DNA of 64,000 nucleotides, taken from NCBI RefSeq assembly GCF_014490665.1, contig NZ_CP061038.1:1488001-1552000 (forward strand). The letters are read 5' to 3'. Both the position numbers and the translations under genes were made by a program. Below are positions 55,399 to 64,000 of the stretch, piece by piece. Source of the stretch: Sphingomonas alpina (GTDB taxonomy: Bacteria > Pseudomonadota > Alphaproteobacteria > Sphingomonadales > Sphingomonadaceae). Each line of letters begins with the position of its first letter. Positions within the stretch are counted from its first letter, which is position 1. Below the pieces are notes generated by a model that made no database searches, was not told where the DNA came from, and saw only the letters and a program-made list of their open reading frames with translations.

Positions 55399-58107
55399 AT
55401 GGCCAAGCCAATCGCCTACGGCACCCTGCTGCTGCTCACCTCCAGCCTGATCGCGCCCGGCGCGATCGCGCAAACCTCCGGCACTCAGGCGGCAACCCCG
55501 CCGGAAACGGCCGCTGCTACGCCTTCAGACGCAAGTCAGGATCCGGCAGCCGAGCAGGAACAGATCGAGGTTTCGACCCCGGGTGCCGATGATGTCGGCG
55601 ATATCGTCGTCATCGGGCGTAATATCCCCAATGCGATCCGGGCCACGCCCCAGGTCGTCTCGGTGCTGTCCAGCGCGGACATTGCACGGACGGGCGAAGG
55701 CGACATTGCCGGCGCGCTGCAGCGCGTGACGGGCCTCAGCGTGGTGGGCAACGGCTTCGTCTTCGTGCGCGGGCTTGGCGATCGCTATTCCTCCTCAATG
55801 CTCAACGGCTCGCCGCTGCCGTCTCCGGAACCGCTGCGCCGCACCGTGCCGCTCGACATTTTTCCGACCAGCATCATCGCCAGCGCGCTTGTTCAGAAGA
55901 GCTATTCGGTGAATTATCCGGCCGAATTCGGCGGCGGCGTCATCAATCTGACGACCAAGGCGGTGCCGGAGGAAAGCTTCCTCGAGTTCGGCGCCTCGGC
56001 GACCTACAACAGCACCAGCACTGACCAACTCGGCTATGTCTATGATGGCGGCAGCCTTGACTGGCTCGGTTTTGACAGCGGCGAGCGCACCGTGCCGGGG
56101 TTCATCAAGGCCGGCGGCTCGACCGAACCACAATTCAGTTCGGCGCAGATCATGACGATGTCCAACGCGCCGACCACGCTGTTGCAGCAGAACGACCACT
56201 TGCCGCCCAATTTCTCGGGCGAGATCAATCTTGGCCATTCGTTCGATGTGGGCAGCACGCGGATTGGCCTGATCGCTTCGGGAAGCGTCAGCAACGGCTT
56301 TCGTACTCGCGATGCCGTCCAGCAGGACACGATCGACGCCGAGGGTGCGCTGCGCAGCGATTACCGTACTGTGCTGACCGACAACCGGATCGTCGCCAAC
56401 GGCCTGATCGGAATCGGCGCCGATTTCGGCGAACAGCGCGTTCGTTGGACCAACCTTTATATCCACGACACGCTCAAGCAGGGGCGCCTGAGCACCGCGA
56501 CGCTGTATCCGAACAGCAGCGGCGATCGGATCATGCAACAGAACACCAACTGGTTCGAACGCCAGCTGATCGACAGTCAACTGGTCGGCGAGTTCAAATT
56601 CGGTGATGTCTCGCTCGACGTTCGCGGCAGCTATGCCAACACCAAGCGCAACTCGCCCTATGAGCGCTCGTTCAGCTATCGCTACGACCAGAATGCCAAA
56701 GCCTATCAGAACACGCTCAACGGCCTTGGCGAATCCGCCTATGTCGCATTCAGCAGTCTCAATGAGGATTTGTGGAGCGGGCAGGCGGACCTGGGCTACA
56801 AATTGCCGACAGCGCGGCCAATCAAACTGTCGGCGGGCTATTATTACAGCGACAGCGACCGCACATCGACGCGGTACAATTACCAGTACCGAACCTTTGA
56901 CGGCAGCGCGCTTCCCGCGCCGTCGCGCTTTTTGCGGCCCGACTACCTGTTGTCGATCAACAGTGTCGTCAACGGCTGCGTAGCGAATGACGGGGGTGGC
57001 TGCATCCGGCTGTTCAACTTGTCGGGGTCGGACGGCGCAGCGGCTTACGCCGCTTCGTTGCGCATCCATGCCGGTTACGTGCAGCTAGAGGGCGAGATTC
57101 TTGACGGCGTGCGCGCGACACTTGGGGTCCGTTACGAAAAGGCGCTCGAAGAAGTCACGACAAACAGCCTCTCATTTCAGGGCGCGAGCCTCGACAATGA
57201 TTATTTCCTGCCTGCGGCGACCGTGACGTGGAATTTCGCCCCGGATATGCAATTCCGGGTGCACGGATCGAAGACCATCGCTCGCCCCCAGTTCCGCGAA
57301 CTTGCGCCGCAGCTCTACCGCGATTTCGATTCGGACCGGCAGTTTTTTGGTAATCCGAAACTGGTCGATTCCCAGCTGACCAACGCCGAGGCGCGTTACG
57401 AATGGTTCTTCGGCCGCGATCAGCGGATTACCGCTGCCGCCTTTTACAAGCATATCAAGAACCCGATCGAGCAGGTCGGCTTCTATCCGAACGACACATC
57501 GGCACTGCAGACAGGCTTTTCCTATGCGCCGAGCGCCGATCTGTACGGCGGAGAAATCGAGGCGCAGAAATATTTCGACCTGGCCGGCCTAGGCGGCTTC
57601 TTCTCCGATCGCCGGCTGCTGGTGGTGGCAAATTACACCTATACGCAATCGAAGATAAAGTCGGGCACCGAACTGGTACCGAGCCCGATCCAGAACGGTA
57701 ACGGTGTCGCGCTACTGGTCCCGGCCAATCAGTTGTTCGTCAACGGTGCGCCGCTTACCGGGCAGTCGGATCATCTCGTCAATGCCCAGCTCGCCATCGA
57801 AAAGAAGGATTCACTGTCGCAGCTGACCTTGCTGTTTTCCTATGCCAGCAAGCGCGTGACCAATCGCGGGCCGGTGTCGGGCGGGTTCCTGCCCGACATT
57901 GTCGAGCAGCCGGGCATCAAGCTCGATCTTGTCGGGCGGCAGGGGATCAGGTTCGGCGATGCCGAATTTGAACTGAAGCTGGAGGCGCGCAACCTGACCG
58001 GCACGAAGTTCCAGGAGTTTCAGACCTTCGCCAATGGCTCGCGGGTGGACGTCAACACCTATCGTCTGGGACGTACCTTCACGATCGGGATCAGCGCGAA
58101 GCTGTGA
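55399..58107 (+). CDS. TonB-dependent receptor paired with a beta-helix lipoprotein
   Basis: Outer-membrane receptor of 902 aa. After the signal peptide (ending ALIAPGAIAQ-like) a long Ala/Thr/Glu-rich stretch leads to the TonB box-like DIVVIGRN. The plug has FVFVRGLGDRYSSSMLNGSP and RRTVPLDIFPTSIIASALVQ, features of a subgroup in which the receptor works with a surface lipoprotein. The barrel ends in GRTFTIGISAKL. No FecIR pair is adjacent to this receptor. The start follows GGATATTTTC only loosely, so an alternative start upstream cannot be excluded. Confidence 0.9.
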   Translation: MAKPIAYGTLLLLTSSLIAPGAIAQTSGTQAATPPETAAATPSDASQDPAAEQEQIEVSTPGADDVGDIVVIGRNIPNAIRATPQVVSVLSSADIARTGEGDIAGALQRVTGLSVVGNGFVFVRGLGDRYSSSMLNGSPLPSPEPLRRTVPLDIFPTSIIASALVQKSYSVNYPAEFGGGVINLTTKAVPEESFLEFGASATYNSTSTDQLGYVYDGGSLDWLGFDSGERTVPGFIKAGGSTEPQFSSAQIMTMSNAPTTLLQQNDHLPPNFSGEINLGHSFDVGSTRIGLIASGSVSNGFRTRDAVQQDTIDAEGALRSDYRTVLTDNRIVANGLIGIGADFGEQRVRWTNLYIHDTLKQGRLSTATLYPNSSGDRIMQQNTNWFERQLIDSQLVGEFKFGDVSLDVRGSYANTKRNSPYERSFSYRYDQNAKAYQNTLNGLGESAYVAFSSLNEDLWSGQADLGYKLPTARPIKLSAGYYYSDSDRTSTRYNYQYRTFDGSALPAPSRFLRPDYLLSINSVVNGCVANDGGGCIRLFNLSGSDGAAAYAASLRIHAGYVQLEGEILDGVRATLGVRYEKALEEVTTNSLSFQGASLDNDYFLPAATVTWNFAPDMQFRVHGSKTIARPQFRELAPQLYRDFDSDRQFFGNPKLVDSQLTNAEARYEWFFGRDQRITAAAFYKHIKNPIEQVGFYPNDTSALQTGFSYAPSADLYGGEIEAQKYFDLAGLGGFFSDRRLLVVANYTYTQSKIKSGTELVPSPIQNGNGVALLVPANQLFVNGAPLTGQSDHLVNAQLAIEKKDSLSQLTLLFSYASKRVTNRGPVSGGFLPDIVEQPGIKLDLVGRQGIRFGDAEFELKLEARNLTGTKFQEFQTFANGSRVDVNTYRLGRTFTIGISAKL

Positions 58108-58113
58108 ATTCGA

Positions 58114-58143
58114 CCGGCCCCTTCACTTCCGGGAAGGGGCCGG
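58114..58143. terminator. Hairpin between TonB receptor and 2OG-oxygenase genes
   Basis: CCGGCCCCTTC and GAAGGGGCCGG form an 11-bp perfect stem, just past the receptor stop. The T tract is lacking on the plus strand. Confidence 0.5.
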
Positions 58144-58233
58144 CCGAAAATGCGCGCTTCGTGGATGGAAACACCCGATAGCGGTCATGTCAGGAGCAAA
58201 TGCCGTCTGCCTCGCTTTGCCGAGGGAGGCGGA

Positions 58234-58902
58234 CTATTTCCATTCCCGCATTCGAAACCATTTCGTCACGACATATTTCACGCCCGAACGCACCTTCATG
58301 CCCTGGTGGATCGTCGCCGGATTGGGCGTCCCGTCGGGCCGCAGATTGTTCCAGGCGAGCAGTTTCCCCACCTCCGGCTGGACGATCTTGTCGATCGTCT
58401 TGAACCGCGTCGCGCCACCTGCTTCGGTCTGGTTGAGATAGATCATCACCGTCCAGGTACGCTGCCCCGCCACGCTGCAATATTTGAGATAGTCGAGGCC
58501 GGCCGGCTCGAAATAGTCGGTATGGCCCTTGAATTCCTGCCCCACGGCATAGCGCTGGCCCTGCATCGGTTCGCCATGGGCGGGATCCAGCCCCGTGAGG
58601 GCGGTGATCAGTGCATCGGTTTCCGCCACCACCGGATCGGTGCGGTCCAGGTCGCATGTTTCGCTCGTACGGAACCCGGCATCCCCGTTCGAATCGGAGA
58701 TGGTCGATGGACGGCGCTGCGCCTCGATCTGCTCGATCAGGGCAGCGCAGAGATCGGGCGACAGGAAGCCGCGTCGTAGAAACAGCGTCAGCTTGGGACT
58801 GGGCACGCGTTGCACGCCGGACTGCGCGCCAAGATGCGCGACCATTGCCTCCGAAGGGTAGCCCGAACCGAAATTGGCGGCAGTGGTGAGGAGCTGATTC
58901 AT
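58234..58902 (-). CDS. 2OG-Fe(II) oxygenase, prolyl-4-hydroxylase-like
   Basis: A double-stranded beta-helix dioxygenase of about 222 aa. The iron facial triad is visible: His-x-Asp in FKGHTDYFEPAG and the distal His in PATIHQGMKVRSG, with the 2-oxoglutarate-binding lysine in KYVVTKWFRMREW. TWTVMIYLNQTEAGGATRF is typical of P4Hc-domain proteins. The substrate is unknown; relatives modify proline residues or small molecules. ATG 58902 is preferred to an in-frame TTG at 58920. It lies downstream of the FecIR-type receptor operon, separated by a terminator. Confidence 0.88.
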   Translation of the reverse strand: MNQLLTTAANFGSGYPSEAMVAHLGAQSGVQRVPSPKLTLFLRRGFLSPDLCAALIEQIEAQRRPSTISDSNGDAGFRTSETCDLDRTDPVVAETDALITALTGLDPAHGEPMQGQRYAVGQEFKGHTDYFEPAGLDYLKYCSVAGQRTWTVMIYLNQTEAGGATRFKTIDKIVQPEVGKLLAWNNLRPDGTPNPATIHQGMKVRSGVKYVVTKWFRMREWK

Positions 58903-58983
58903 CGTCGCACGCTTTGCCAAAACCGGCTGGCTTTCGCCAGCCTGGACAAGGGTCGCTTGCCTGATTCCGATCGCGTGGGCGTG

Positions 58984-59033
58984 GCAAAAAAGCGGCGATG
59001 ACGACTTCGGGGGGCGGGGAAGTCGTCATCGCC
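58984..59033 (-). terminator. Rho-independent terminator of the STN-type TonB receptor
   Basis: On the minus strand GATGACGACTTC and GAAGTCGTCATC form a 12-bp perfect stem with a GC-rich 10-nt loop, followed by GCCGCTTTTTT. It lies about 40 bp beyond the receptor stop. Confidence 0.85.
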
Positions 59034-59074
59034 CGAGGGGGGAGCGAGGGCTGATCGAACCGGTCAGCCGGAAC

Positions 59075-62000
59075 TCAGAACTTCTTGGCCACGCTGAATC
59101 CGATGATGCGCGGGTCGAGGGTGAAGACGTTGGTGGTCAGGCCGCTGTCGTCGCTGTTGATGAACGCGTCGGTGATCGGCGTGTCGTTGAGCAGATTCTT
59201 GACGTAAAGCTGGAAGGTCAGCGCCGAGTCAGGCCGTTCGACGGTGATCGCCAAATTGGCGTTGCCCCATGACCGCAGGCGGTCATTGACCGCGTTGTAG
59301 ACTCGCGCCCAGCTCTTGCCCTGGCGGTAGTAATCGCCGCGCAGGGTCACGTTCCATGTATCGATCGGGATGGTGTATTGGGTGCCGATATTGACCGTCC
59401 AGTGCGGCGCATTGGGCAATTCGTTACCGGAGAGATTGGCGGCGAACCCCTGGCCCTGGTTCTGGCCAACGTCGGTATAGGTGAAGGGGTCGTAGCCGAC
59501 ACCCGGGCCACCAAGGAGCACGCCGCCAAATGGGCAAAAGCCGGTGATCTGGGGGGTGACGATTGGATTGGACGGGTCATGTTCTATGTACAGGCCCTGA
59601 AGATATGGCAGGACCAGCGCCTTGGGCGCGACGCAATTGGAGGCTTGTTGCAGCCAGGGCTTGATCAATATCCAGTCATCATGCCCTTGAAGGCGATCCA
59701 TCACATCGATCGACTTCATCCCCTTGCCGATTTTGGTGTCGAGCAGGCCGAGATTGGCGTTGAAGCTCAGCCGCCGTGTCGGGCGCCAGATCGTTTCAAA
59801 CTCCAATCCCCAGGTCTGGGCATTGTAATTCTCGTTCCGGGTTCCGCGATCGATGATCTGCGAGACCTGATAATCCTTGTAATCATAGTAGAAGGCGGTG
59901 GCGTTCAATTGCAGCTTGCCGCCGGCGAGCGTGTTCTTGCTGCCGACTTCGAAGGCGTTGACATATTCCGGCCGAAATCGCGGATCGACCTGGAAGAATC
60001 CGAGCGCTGCCTGATTCGTCCCGATACCGGGTGAATTGGTGCCGCCCGCCTTGTAGCCGCGTGAATAGGAAGCATAAAACAGGCTGTCGTCCGTGAAGGA
60101 CAGCTGTGGCTTCCAGTCGACCACGAACCGGCCGGTAAGCGCACCCCATTTCTGTTCGATGTCGGGAAGCGCCGGATAGCCGCTGTTGACATAGCCGCCG
60201 CCGACATAGCCGGGGGTCAGCAACAACTGGCTCGGATAGGGCGTGGTCGTCTTGATATCGCGGGTATAGCGCAGGCCCGCGGTGACCTTCAGCGTGTCGC
60301 TGGCCTGCCAGTAGAGTTCGCCGAACCCGGCATAGGATTTAGTGTGCGCGACGTTGCGGCTGCGGAAATAATTATGCCCCTCGCCATTGATCTTATCGAT
60401 CGGATTGGGATCGATATAAAGACAGGTTCCGCCATCGCCGGGGTTGGCCAATACCGACTGATTTGGGGCGCAGGTTTGGGTGATCGTTGATCCGGTCTGA
60501 CCGGTGCCTCGATTGAACAATATCATCCCCGCAAGTGTGAATGTATTGTTGAAGACGAAATAATCCTCATCGATTTTGAAATCGAGATAATTGATCCCGA
60601 GGTTGAAATTGAGTGGTCCGTCGAAGGAGGATTGAAGACGGAATTCCTGTGACCATTGCCGGCTTTTGGAACGGTTGAGATCGGCCGAAAGATAACCTCT
60701 GGAGCAACCGAGTTGGGGATCGCAAAAAACCCCGCCGGGCAACAGATTATAGGCAGGGACGAGATTGTCGCCAACGAGCTGGTAGATTCCGGGTTGCGAT
60801 GTATCGGTGAAGATCGGGATCGACTGGAAACGGCCATAATCCTGCGTCGAGTAATATTTGTCGCGCGTCCAACCGGTTTGCGACACCAGTTTCAGATCTG
60901 GATTGATCTCGAAATCGAGGTTGAGTTGTACCACGTCATTTTTGGCCCGGAACTGCGGGTCATAGGTTGTCGCGATCTTGCGCAGGTCGCGCGACTGCAC
61001 GACGGCTGAAAACGGATCCGTGGCGAAGGGAATGGCGAAGACGCCCTGAAAATTCTCCGTGAAACCCACCGCCCCCGAGACTCCGACGCTGGCGGCAATG
61101 ACGTTGGGCAGGCTGGCGCCATTGGGCACGCCGAATGCGGCATCCTCGTATAGCGATCCCGGCTTGCAGCCCTGGCTGAAGAAACCGCCATTCTGAGGCA
61201 GCATCGCGACCCCGCCCACCTGCGTCGGCGAGGGATCGCGATGGCAGAGCTGCTTGCCGGTGCGCGAGCGGCGGTCCTTTTCCTGGAAATGCTCCCATAC
61301 CAGGCTGGCCCTGAAGCTGCTGTCCGGCTTCCAGGTAATCGATCCGCGGGTCGACCAGAGATTGCGGTCGTTGACGTCGCGGTTGGTGACGGTGTTGAAG
61401 TCATAGCCGTCGCGCTGCGTGCGCGCGCCGGCAATGCGCACCGCCAGCGTGTCGGTGATCGGTATGTTGAGCATGCCGCTCGCACGCATCGAACCGTAAT
61501 TGCCGCCTTCCAGTTTCAGGCTGCCGGTGAACTTGCCGGGATCGGCGAGGATCGGGATCATGTTGACCACACCCGCCGTCGCATTGCGGCCATAGAGCGT
61601 GCCCTGCGGTCCGCGCAGCACTTCGATCCGCTCGACGTCGAAATATTCCTGCTCGAATAGCCGGTTGCGGACCAGCGGCATCGAATTGAAGCTGATCGCC
61701 ACTGCCGGATCGGTGGTCACCGACAGCGCCTTGGTACCGATGCCGCGGATCGAGAAATTGTAGCTGGCGAAGTTGGTCTTGGAGAAATTGACGTTGGGCG
61801 TCCCGCGCAGCAACTCGCTGCCGCCCTCGATCTTCTGCTCGTCCAGCGTCTTTGCCGTGAACACCGAGATCGCGATCGGCACATCCTGGATCTTCTCCTC
61901 ACGCTTCTGCGCCGTCACGATGATGTCGGGGCCAGGGTCGTCCTTTTCGACCTCAGCTTGCACCGCCGCGCGGATGATCACGACGCCGGTCTGTGTCTGG

Positions 62001-62293
62001 TCTTCGCTCACGGCCAGCCCGGTGCCGGCCAGAAGCCGCTGCAGCGCAGCGGCCACCGTCATCGTGCCGCGGACCGCGTTGGTGCGCTTGTCACGGACAC
62101 TGTTGCCGTCGGCGACGATCTCGATTCCCGCCTGTTTGGCGAAAGCGGGAAGGCCGGTGGCGGCAGGCTGCGCGGGCAGGTCGAAGCTGCGCGTCTGCGC
62201 ATGAGCCGGTGTGGCCACCGTTATCGCAGCGATCGCTGCGACGCTCGCCATGGCGCCGGCACGGAATCCCGGAACAGCAAATCCCCGCATCAT
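59075..62293 (-). CDS. TonB-dependent receptor with STN signalling domain
   Basis: An outer-membrane transducer of 1072 aa. A signal peptide (ending TPAHAQ) is followed by an STN domain at about 35-110 (RSFDLPAQPAATGLPAFAKQ to AALQRLLAGTGLAVSEDQTQ) that contacts the FecR anti-sigma factor. TonB box DIIVTAQKR and the plug motifs VERIEVLRGPQGTLYGRNA and GVVNMI follow. The barrel ends in IIGFSVAKKF. Next to FecR and an ECF sigma factor it fits a classic ligand-sensing uptake system, probably for a siderophore. AGGAGGGG precedes ATG 62293; ATG 62290 is an alternative. Confidence 0.94.
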   Translation of the reverse strand: MMRGFAVPGFRAGAMASVAAIAAITVATPAHAQTRSFDLPAQPAATGLPAFAKQAGIEIVADGNSVRDKRTNAVRGTMTVAAALQRLLAGTGLAVSEDQTQTGVVIIRAAVQAEVEKDDPGPDIIVTAQKREEKIQDVPIAISVFTAKTLDEQKIEGGSELLRGTPNVNFSKTNFASYNFSIRGIGTKALSVTTDPAVAISFNSMPLVRNRLFEQEYFDVERIEVLRGPQGTLYGRNATAGVVNMIPILADPGKFTGSLKLEGGNYGSMRASGMLNIPITDTLAVRIAGARTQRDGYDFNTVTNRDVNDRNLWSTRGSITWKPDSSFRASLVWEHFQEKDRRSRTGKQLCHRDPSPTQVGGVAMLPQNGGFFSQGCKPGSLYEDAAFGVPNGASLPNVIAASVGVSGAVGFTENFQGVFAIPFATDPFSAVVQSRDLRKIATTYDPQFRAKNDVVQLNLDFEINPDLKLVSQTGWTRDKYYSTQDYGRFQSIPIFTDTSQPGIYQLVGDNLVPAYNLLPGGVFCDPQLGCSRGYLSADLNRSKSRQWSQEFRLQSSFDGPLNFNLGINYLDFKIDEDYFVFNNTFTLAGMILFNRGTGQTGSTITQTCAPNQSVLANPGDGGTCLYIDPNPIDKINGEGHNYFRSRNVAHTKSYAGFGELYWQASDTLKVTAGLRYTRDIKTTTPYPSQLLLTPGYVGGGYVNSGYPALPDIEQKWGALTGRFVVDWKPQLSFTDDSLFYASYSRGYKAGGTNSPGIGTNQAALGFFQVDPRFRPEYVNAFEVGSKNTLAGGKLQLNATAFYYDYKDYQVSQIIDRGTRNENYNAQTWGLEFETIWRPTRRLSFNANLGLLDTKIGKGMKSIDVMDRLQGHDDWILIKPWLQQASNCVAPKALVLPYLQGLYIEHDPSNPIVTPQITGFCPFGGVLLGGPGVGYDPFTYTDVGQNQGQGFAANLSGNELPNAPHWTVNIGTQYTIPIDTWNVTLRGDYYRQGKSWARVYNAVNDRLRSWGNANLAITVERPDSALTFQLYVKNLLNDTPITDAFINSDDSGLTTNVFTLDPRIIGFSVAKKF

Positions 62294-62384
62294 AGTCCCC
62301 TCCTGATCGTGAAGACGCTTGTGCGCCTTCGTTATTGATCAGGATGTCCGGGCCATGCGTTTCCGATGCCCGGCGTGAAAAAAA

Positions 62385-63350
62385 TCAGCTGCCTTTCGGC
62401 GCAATATGGATATCGCCGCCCGATGTCGTGATCCGCGCGTCGAGCAGTACCGCCACCGATCGCATGAACTTGTCGGGGTCATCGACCTTGAAATAGCCGA
62501 CGATCGGCGTGCGACCCAGCACCGGATCGTCAACGATCAGCTTGCGGCGATTATAGCGATTCAGCTCCGTCACAGCATAATCCAGCGGCTCGCCGTTCAG
62601 CGCCAGGTCGCCGCTGCGCCAGGACAGCGCGCGCTCGATTTCCGCGCCCGCCGGAACCGCGACGATCCGCGTGGTCGCATCGGCAACGAACGCACGTTCG
62701 CCGCCGCTCAACCGGGTCGGCGCGGTGCTGCGGTCCCCGGTCCAGGTTTCGACCACACCTTCGGTGACCAAAATATCGACACCGTCGGTGTGACGGCGCA
62801 CGGAAAAGGCGGTCCCCACAGCGCGGACGTGCACATCGCCCGCCGACACCAGGAACGGCCGTGCCTTGTCGTGTGCGACTTCGAACCAGGCTTCGCCATC
62901 GTCGAGCGTGATCCGCCGCGCCGTCTTCGCCATCGTCACGGTTAGCCGGCTGGCGGTGTTGATCGTGGCAACGGATCCGTCGGTGAGGGACAGGCGCCGG
63001 ACTTCGCCGATCGTGGTCGTGAAGCTTTCACCGGCCGGCCAGAGCAGCCCCCCGCCGATCCCGGCAATGGCAGCGGCGATCAGCGCGCCGCCGCCGACCA
63101 GCTTGCGCCGGCTGAGCATGGCGGGGGGGAACGGCTCGTCGCGTGCGACCTCTTCCGGATCGAGCGGCTGGCCCGCCAGCGCGCGCCCGCGATCGAGATA
63201 GACCAACGCCGCCTCGGCACGTAGCAGGGCGCCTTCGTGGCGCTCGTCAGCGGCAAGCCACAGGTCGAGTTCGGCCTGGTCGTTGGCGGTAAGCGGGCCG
63301 GCATCACGACGGATGGCCCAGCGCGCCGCGCCGTCCTCATCCATTGCCAT
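62385..63350 (-). CDS. FecR-family anti-sigma factor / regulator
   Basis: A 321-aa inner-membrane regulator. A cytoplasmic N-terminal domain (DUF4880, WAIRRDAGPLTANDQAELDL) is followed by one transmembrane helix (RRKLVGGGALIAAAIAGIGG) and a periplasmic FecR domain (EVRRLSLTDGSVATINTASR, GEAWFEVAHDKARPFLV, GTAFSVRRHTDGVDILVTEG). A C-terminal STN-like region ends the protein. It binds the receptor STN domain and controls the sigma factor. ATG 63350 has GGAGG six bases upstream and overlaps the sigma-factor stop. Confidence 0.93.
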   Translation of the reverse strand: MAMDEDGAARWAIRRDAGPLTANDQAELDLWLAADERHEGALLRAEAALVYLDRGRALAGQPLDPEEVARDEPFPPAMLSRRKLVGGGALIAAAIAGIGGGLLWPAGESFTTTIGEVRRLSLTDGSVATINTASRLTVTMAKTARRITLDDGEAWFEVAHDKARPFLVSAGDVHVRAVGTAFSVRRHTDGVDILVTEGVVETWTGDRSTAPTRLSGGERAFVADATTRIVAVPAGAEIERALSWRSGDLALNGEPLDYAVTELNRYNRRKLIVDDPVLGRTPIVGYFKVDDPDKFMRSVAVLLDARITTSGGDIHIAPKGS

Positions 63351-63918
63351 GATTGCCCTCCGTTTTTTCATCCCGCGTCCCCGAATGCGGCGTTTCGGTG
63401 CCGCCGTCCGCGGCCAGTGCCTTCAGGATCAGCTTCAATCCGCGCGTCGCCTGTTGTTCGACGCTATGTTCGGCAATTCCCAGCCGGGCTGCGATCTCGC
63501 GCTGCGGCACGCCCTCGATCCGCCGCAGCTCGAAGATTTCGCGGCAGCGCGCGGGCAGGGCATCGATCAACTGCCGGATTCGTTCCAGTTCGCGCCGCGC
63601 GCCCGCGCGCCGTTCCGGGCCGGGATCCTCGTCTTCGAGCGCCATTGCCTGCATCTCGGTCAAGCTGTCGATGCGCACGATCCGGTCGCGCCGGATCCGC
63701 TGGAGCATCGCCATCCGGGCGGTGGTGAACAGATACGCCCGTCCGTCGCGAATATGCGCGACGCTCTTCAGCCGCGCGATGTTGAGATAGGCATCCTGCA
63801 CGATATCGTCGATCTCCCAGGACGTCGCCGCCATGCGCCGCAGGCGCGCGCGCAGAGCTCCCTCGTGCGGGATGATATTGCCCGCCACCCATGCCACGAT
63901 TTCCGCCCGACTCTGCAT
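63337..63918 (-). CDS. FecI-like ECF sigma factor
   Basis: A 193-aa RNA polymerase sigma factor of the iron-related extracytoplasmic group. Region 2 is seen in SWEIDDIVQDAYLNIARLKS and RAYLFTTARMAMLQRIRRDR; region 4 in ALPARCREIFELRRIEGVPQ, with its helix-turn-helix REIAARLGIAEHSVEQQATR. It should transcribe the TonB receptor gene downstream when FecR is signalled. The start is ATG 63918; a TTG at 63921 is in frame. It begins the FecI-FecR-receptor operon. Confidence 0.92.
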   Translation of the reverse strand: MQSRAEIVAWVAGNIIPHEGALRARLRRMAATSWEIDDIVQDAYLNIARLKSVAHIRDGRAYLFTTARMAMLQRIRRDRIVRIDSLTEMQAMALEDEDPGPERRAGARRELERIRQLIDALPARCREIFELRRIEGVPQREIAARLGIAEHSVEQQATRGLKLILKALAADGGTETPHSGTRDEKTEGNHGNG

Positions 63919-64000
63919 CAAAGCCGATCAGCCTTCCTCAACCTCACTTGCTCTCCACAAGGATGCACGACGATGGAATTTCCGACGTTGTGCGGATCGC

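Overview
The window looks like chromosome from a GC-rich alphaproteobacterium of the Sphingomonas group. This is inferred, not proven. The evidence is four TonB-dependent receptors (one cut by the left edge), a FecI/FecR surface-signalling pair, a free-standing SWIB protein, the lon-hupB and clpP-clpX orders, and short dispersed intergenic hairpin repeats of the kind common in sphingomonads. No complete insertion sequence, integrase, CRISPR array or rRNA is present, so this is mostly core genome.

Layout. 1-2.6 kb: end of a TonB receptor and a convergent LacI-type repressor. 2.85-4.9 kb: tRNA-Arg(CCT), SWIB protein, glutathione-dependent formaldehyde dehydrogenase. 4.95-7.6 kb: complete TonB receptor. 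7.8-9.55 kb: pterin/folate operon folE-SDR-folB. 9.56-10.85 kb: orphan phage-terminase-like gene, an AT-rich gap with an IHF-like site, and an OsmC protein. 10.9-17.7 kb: branched-chain amino acid block on the minus strand (ilvB-ilvH, ilvC, then YceI and TMEM175-like genes, then leuA with a leucine-rich leader peptide). 17.7-19.6 kb: miaA and serB, divergent with interlocking start codons. 19.6-23.95 kb: a phased repeat cluster, a Sel1/SPOR protein, a small ParA ATPase, a ribbon-helix-helix protein and a TPR/SPOR protein. 24-26.2 kb: pyrB and a dihydroorotase-like protein that has lost its metal ligands. 26.4-31 kb: a lipoprotein, ruvX joined in frame to a DUF3089 hydrolase, and a DUF4153 membrane protein. 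31-34.8 kb: gatC, gatA, a small membrane protein, gatB. 34.9-37.5 kb: an exported protein, an M48 protease and another exported protein. 37.6-38.2 kb: two tiny overlapping genes and tRNA-Leu(TAG). 38.3-43.8 kb: trigger factor with an unusual tail, a DUF4328 protein, a GT2 glycosyltransferase, clpP, clpX. 43.9-46.9 kb: MFS, calcium/proton antiporter and GNAT genes in tight overlap. 46.9-50.4 kb: a minus-strand group with an M1 aminopeptidase. 50.4-53.4 kb: lon, hupB, tRNA-Val(CAC). 53.7-58.1 kb: beta-helix lipoprotein and TonB receptor pair. 58.2-63.9 kb: 2OG-Fe(II) oxygenase, STN-type TonB receptor, FecR and FecI-type sigma factor.

The proteostasis genes tig, clpP, clpX and lon lie within about 15 kb. 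The most unusual unit is 19.6-24 kb: a ParF/ParG-like ATPase and ribbon-helix-helix pair sits between two septum-type SPOR proteins. Next to it, in a convergent intergenic region, seven copies of one short motif occur, four of them spaced in multiples of 11 bp. It resembles a chromosomally encoded partition or positioning system whose DNA site may be visible. Other points worth attention are the leucine-codon leader ahead of leuA, the repeat-mediated fusion of a hydrolase frame to ruvX, and the histidine-rich plus histone-like tail on trigger factor.
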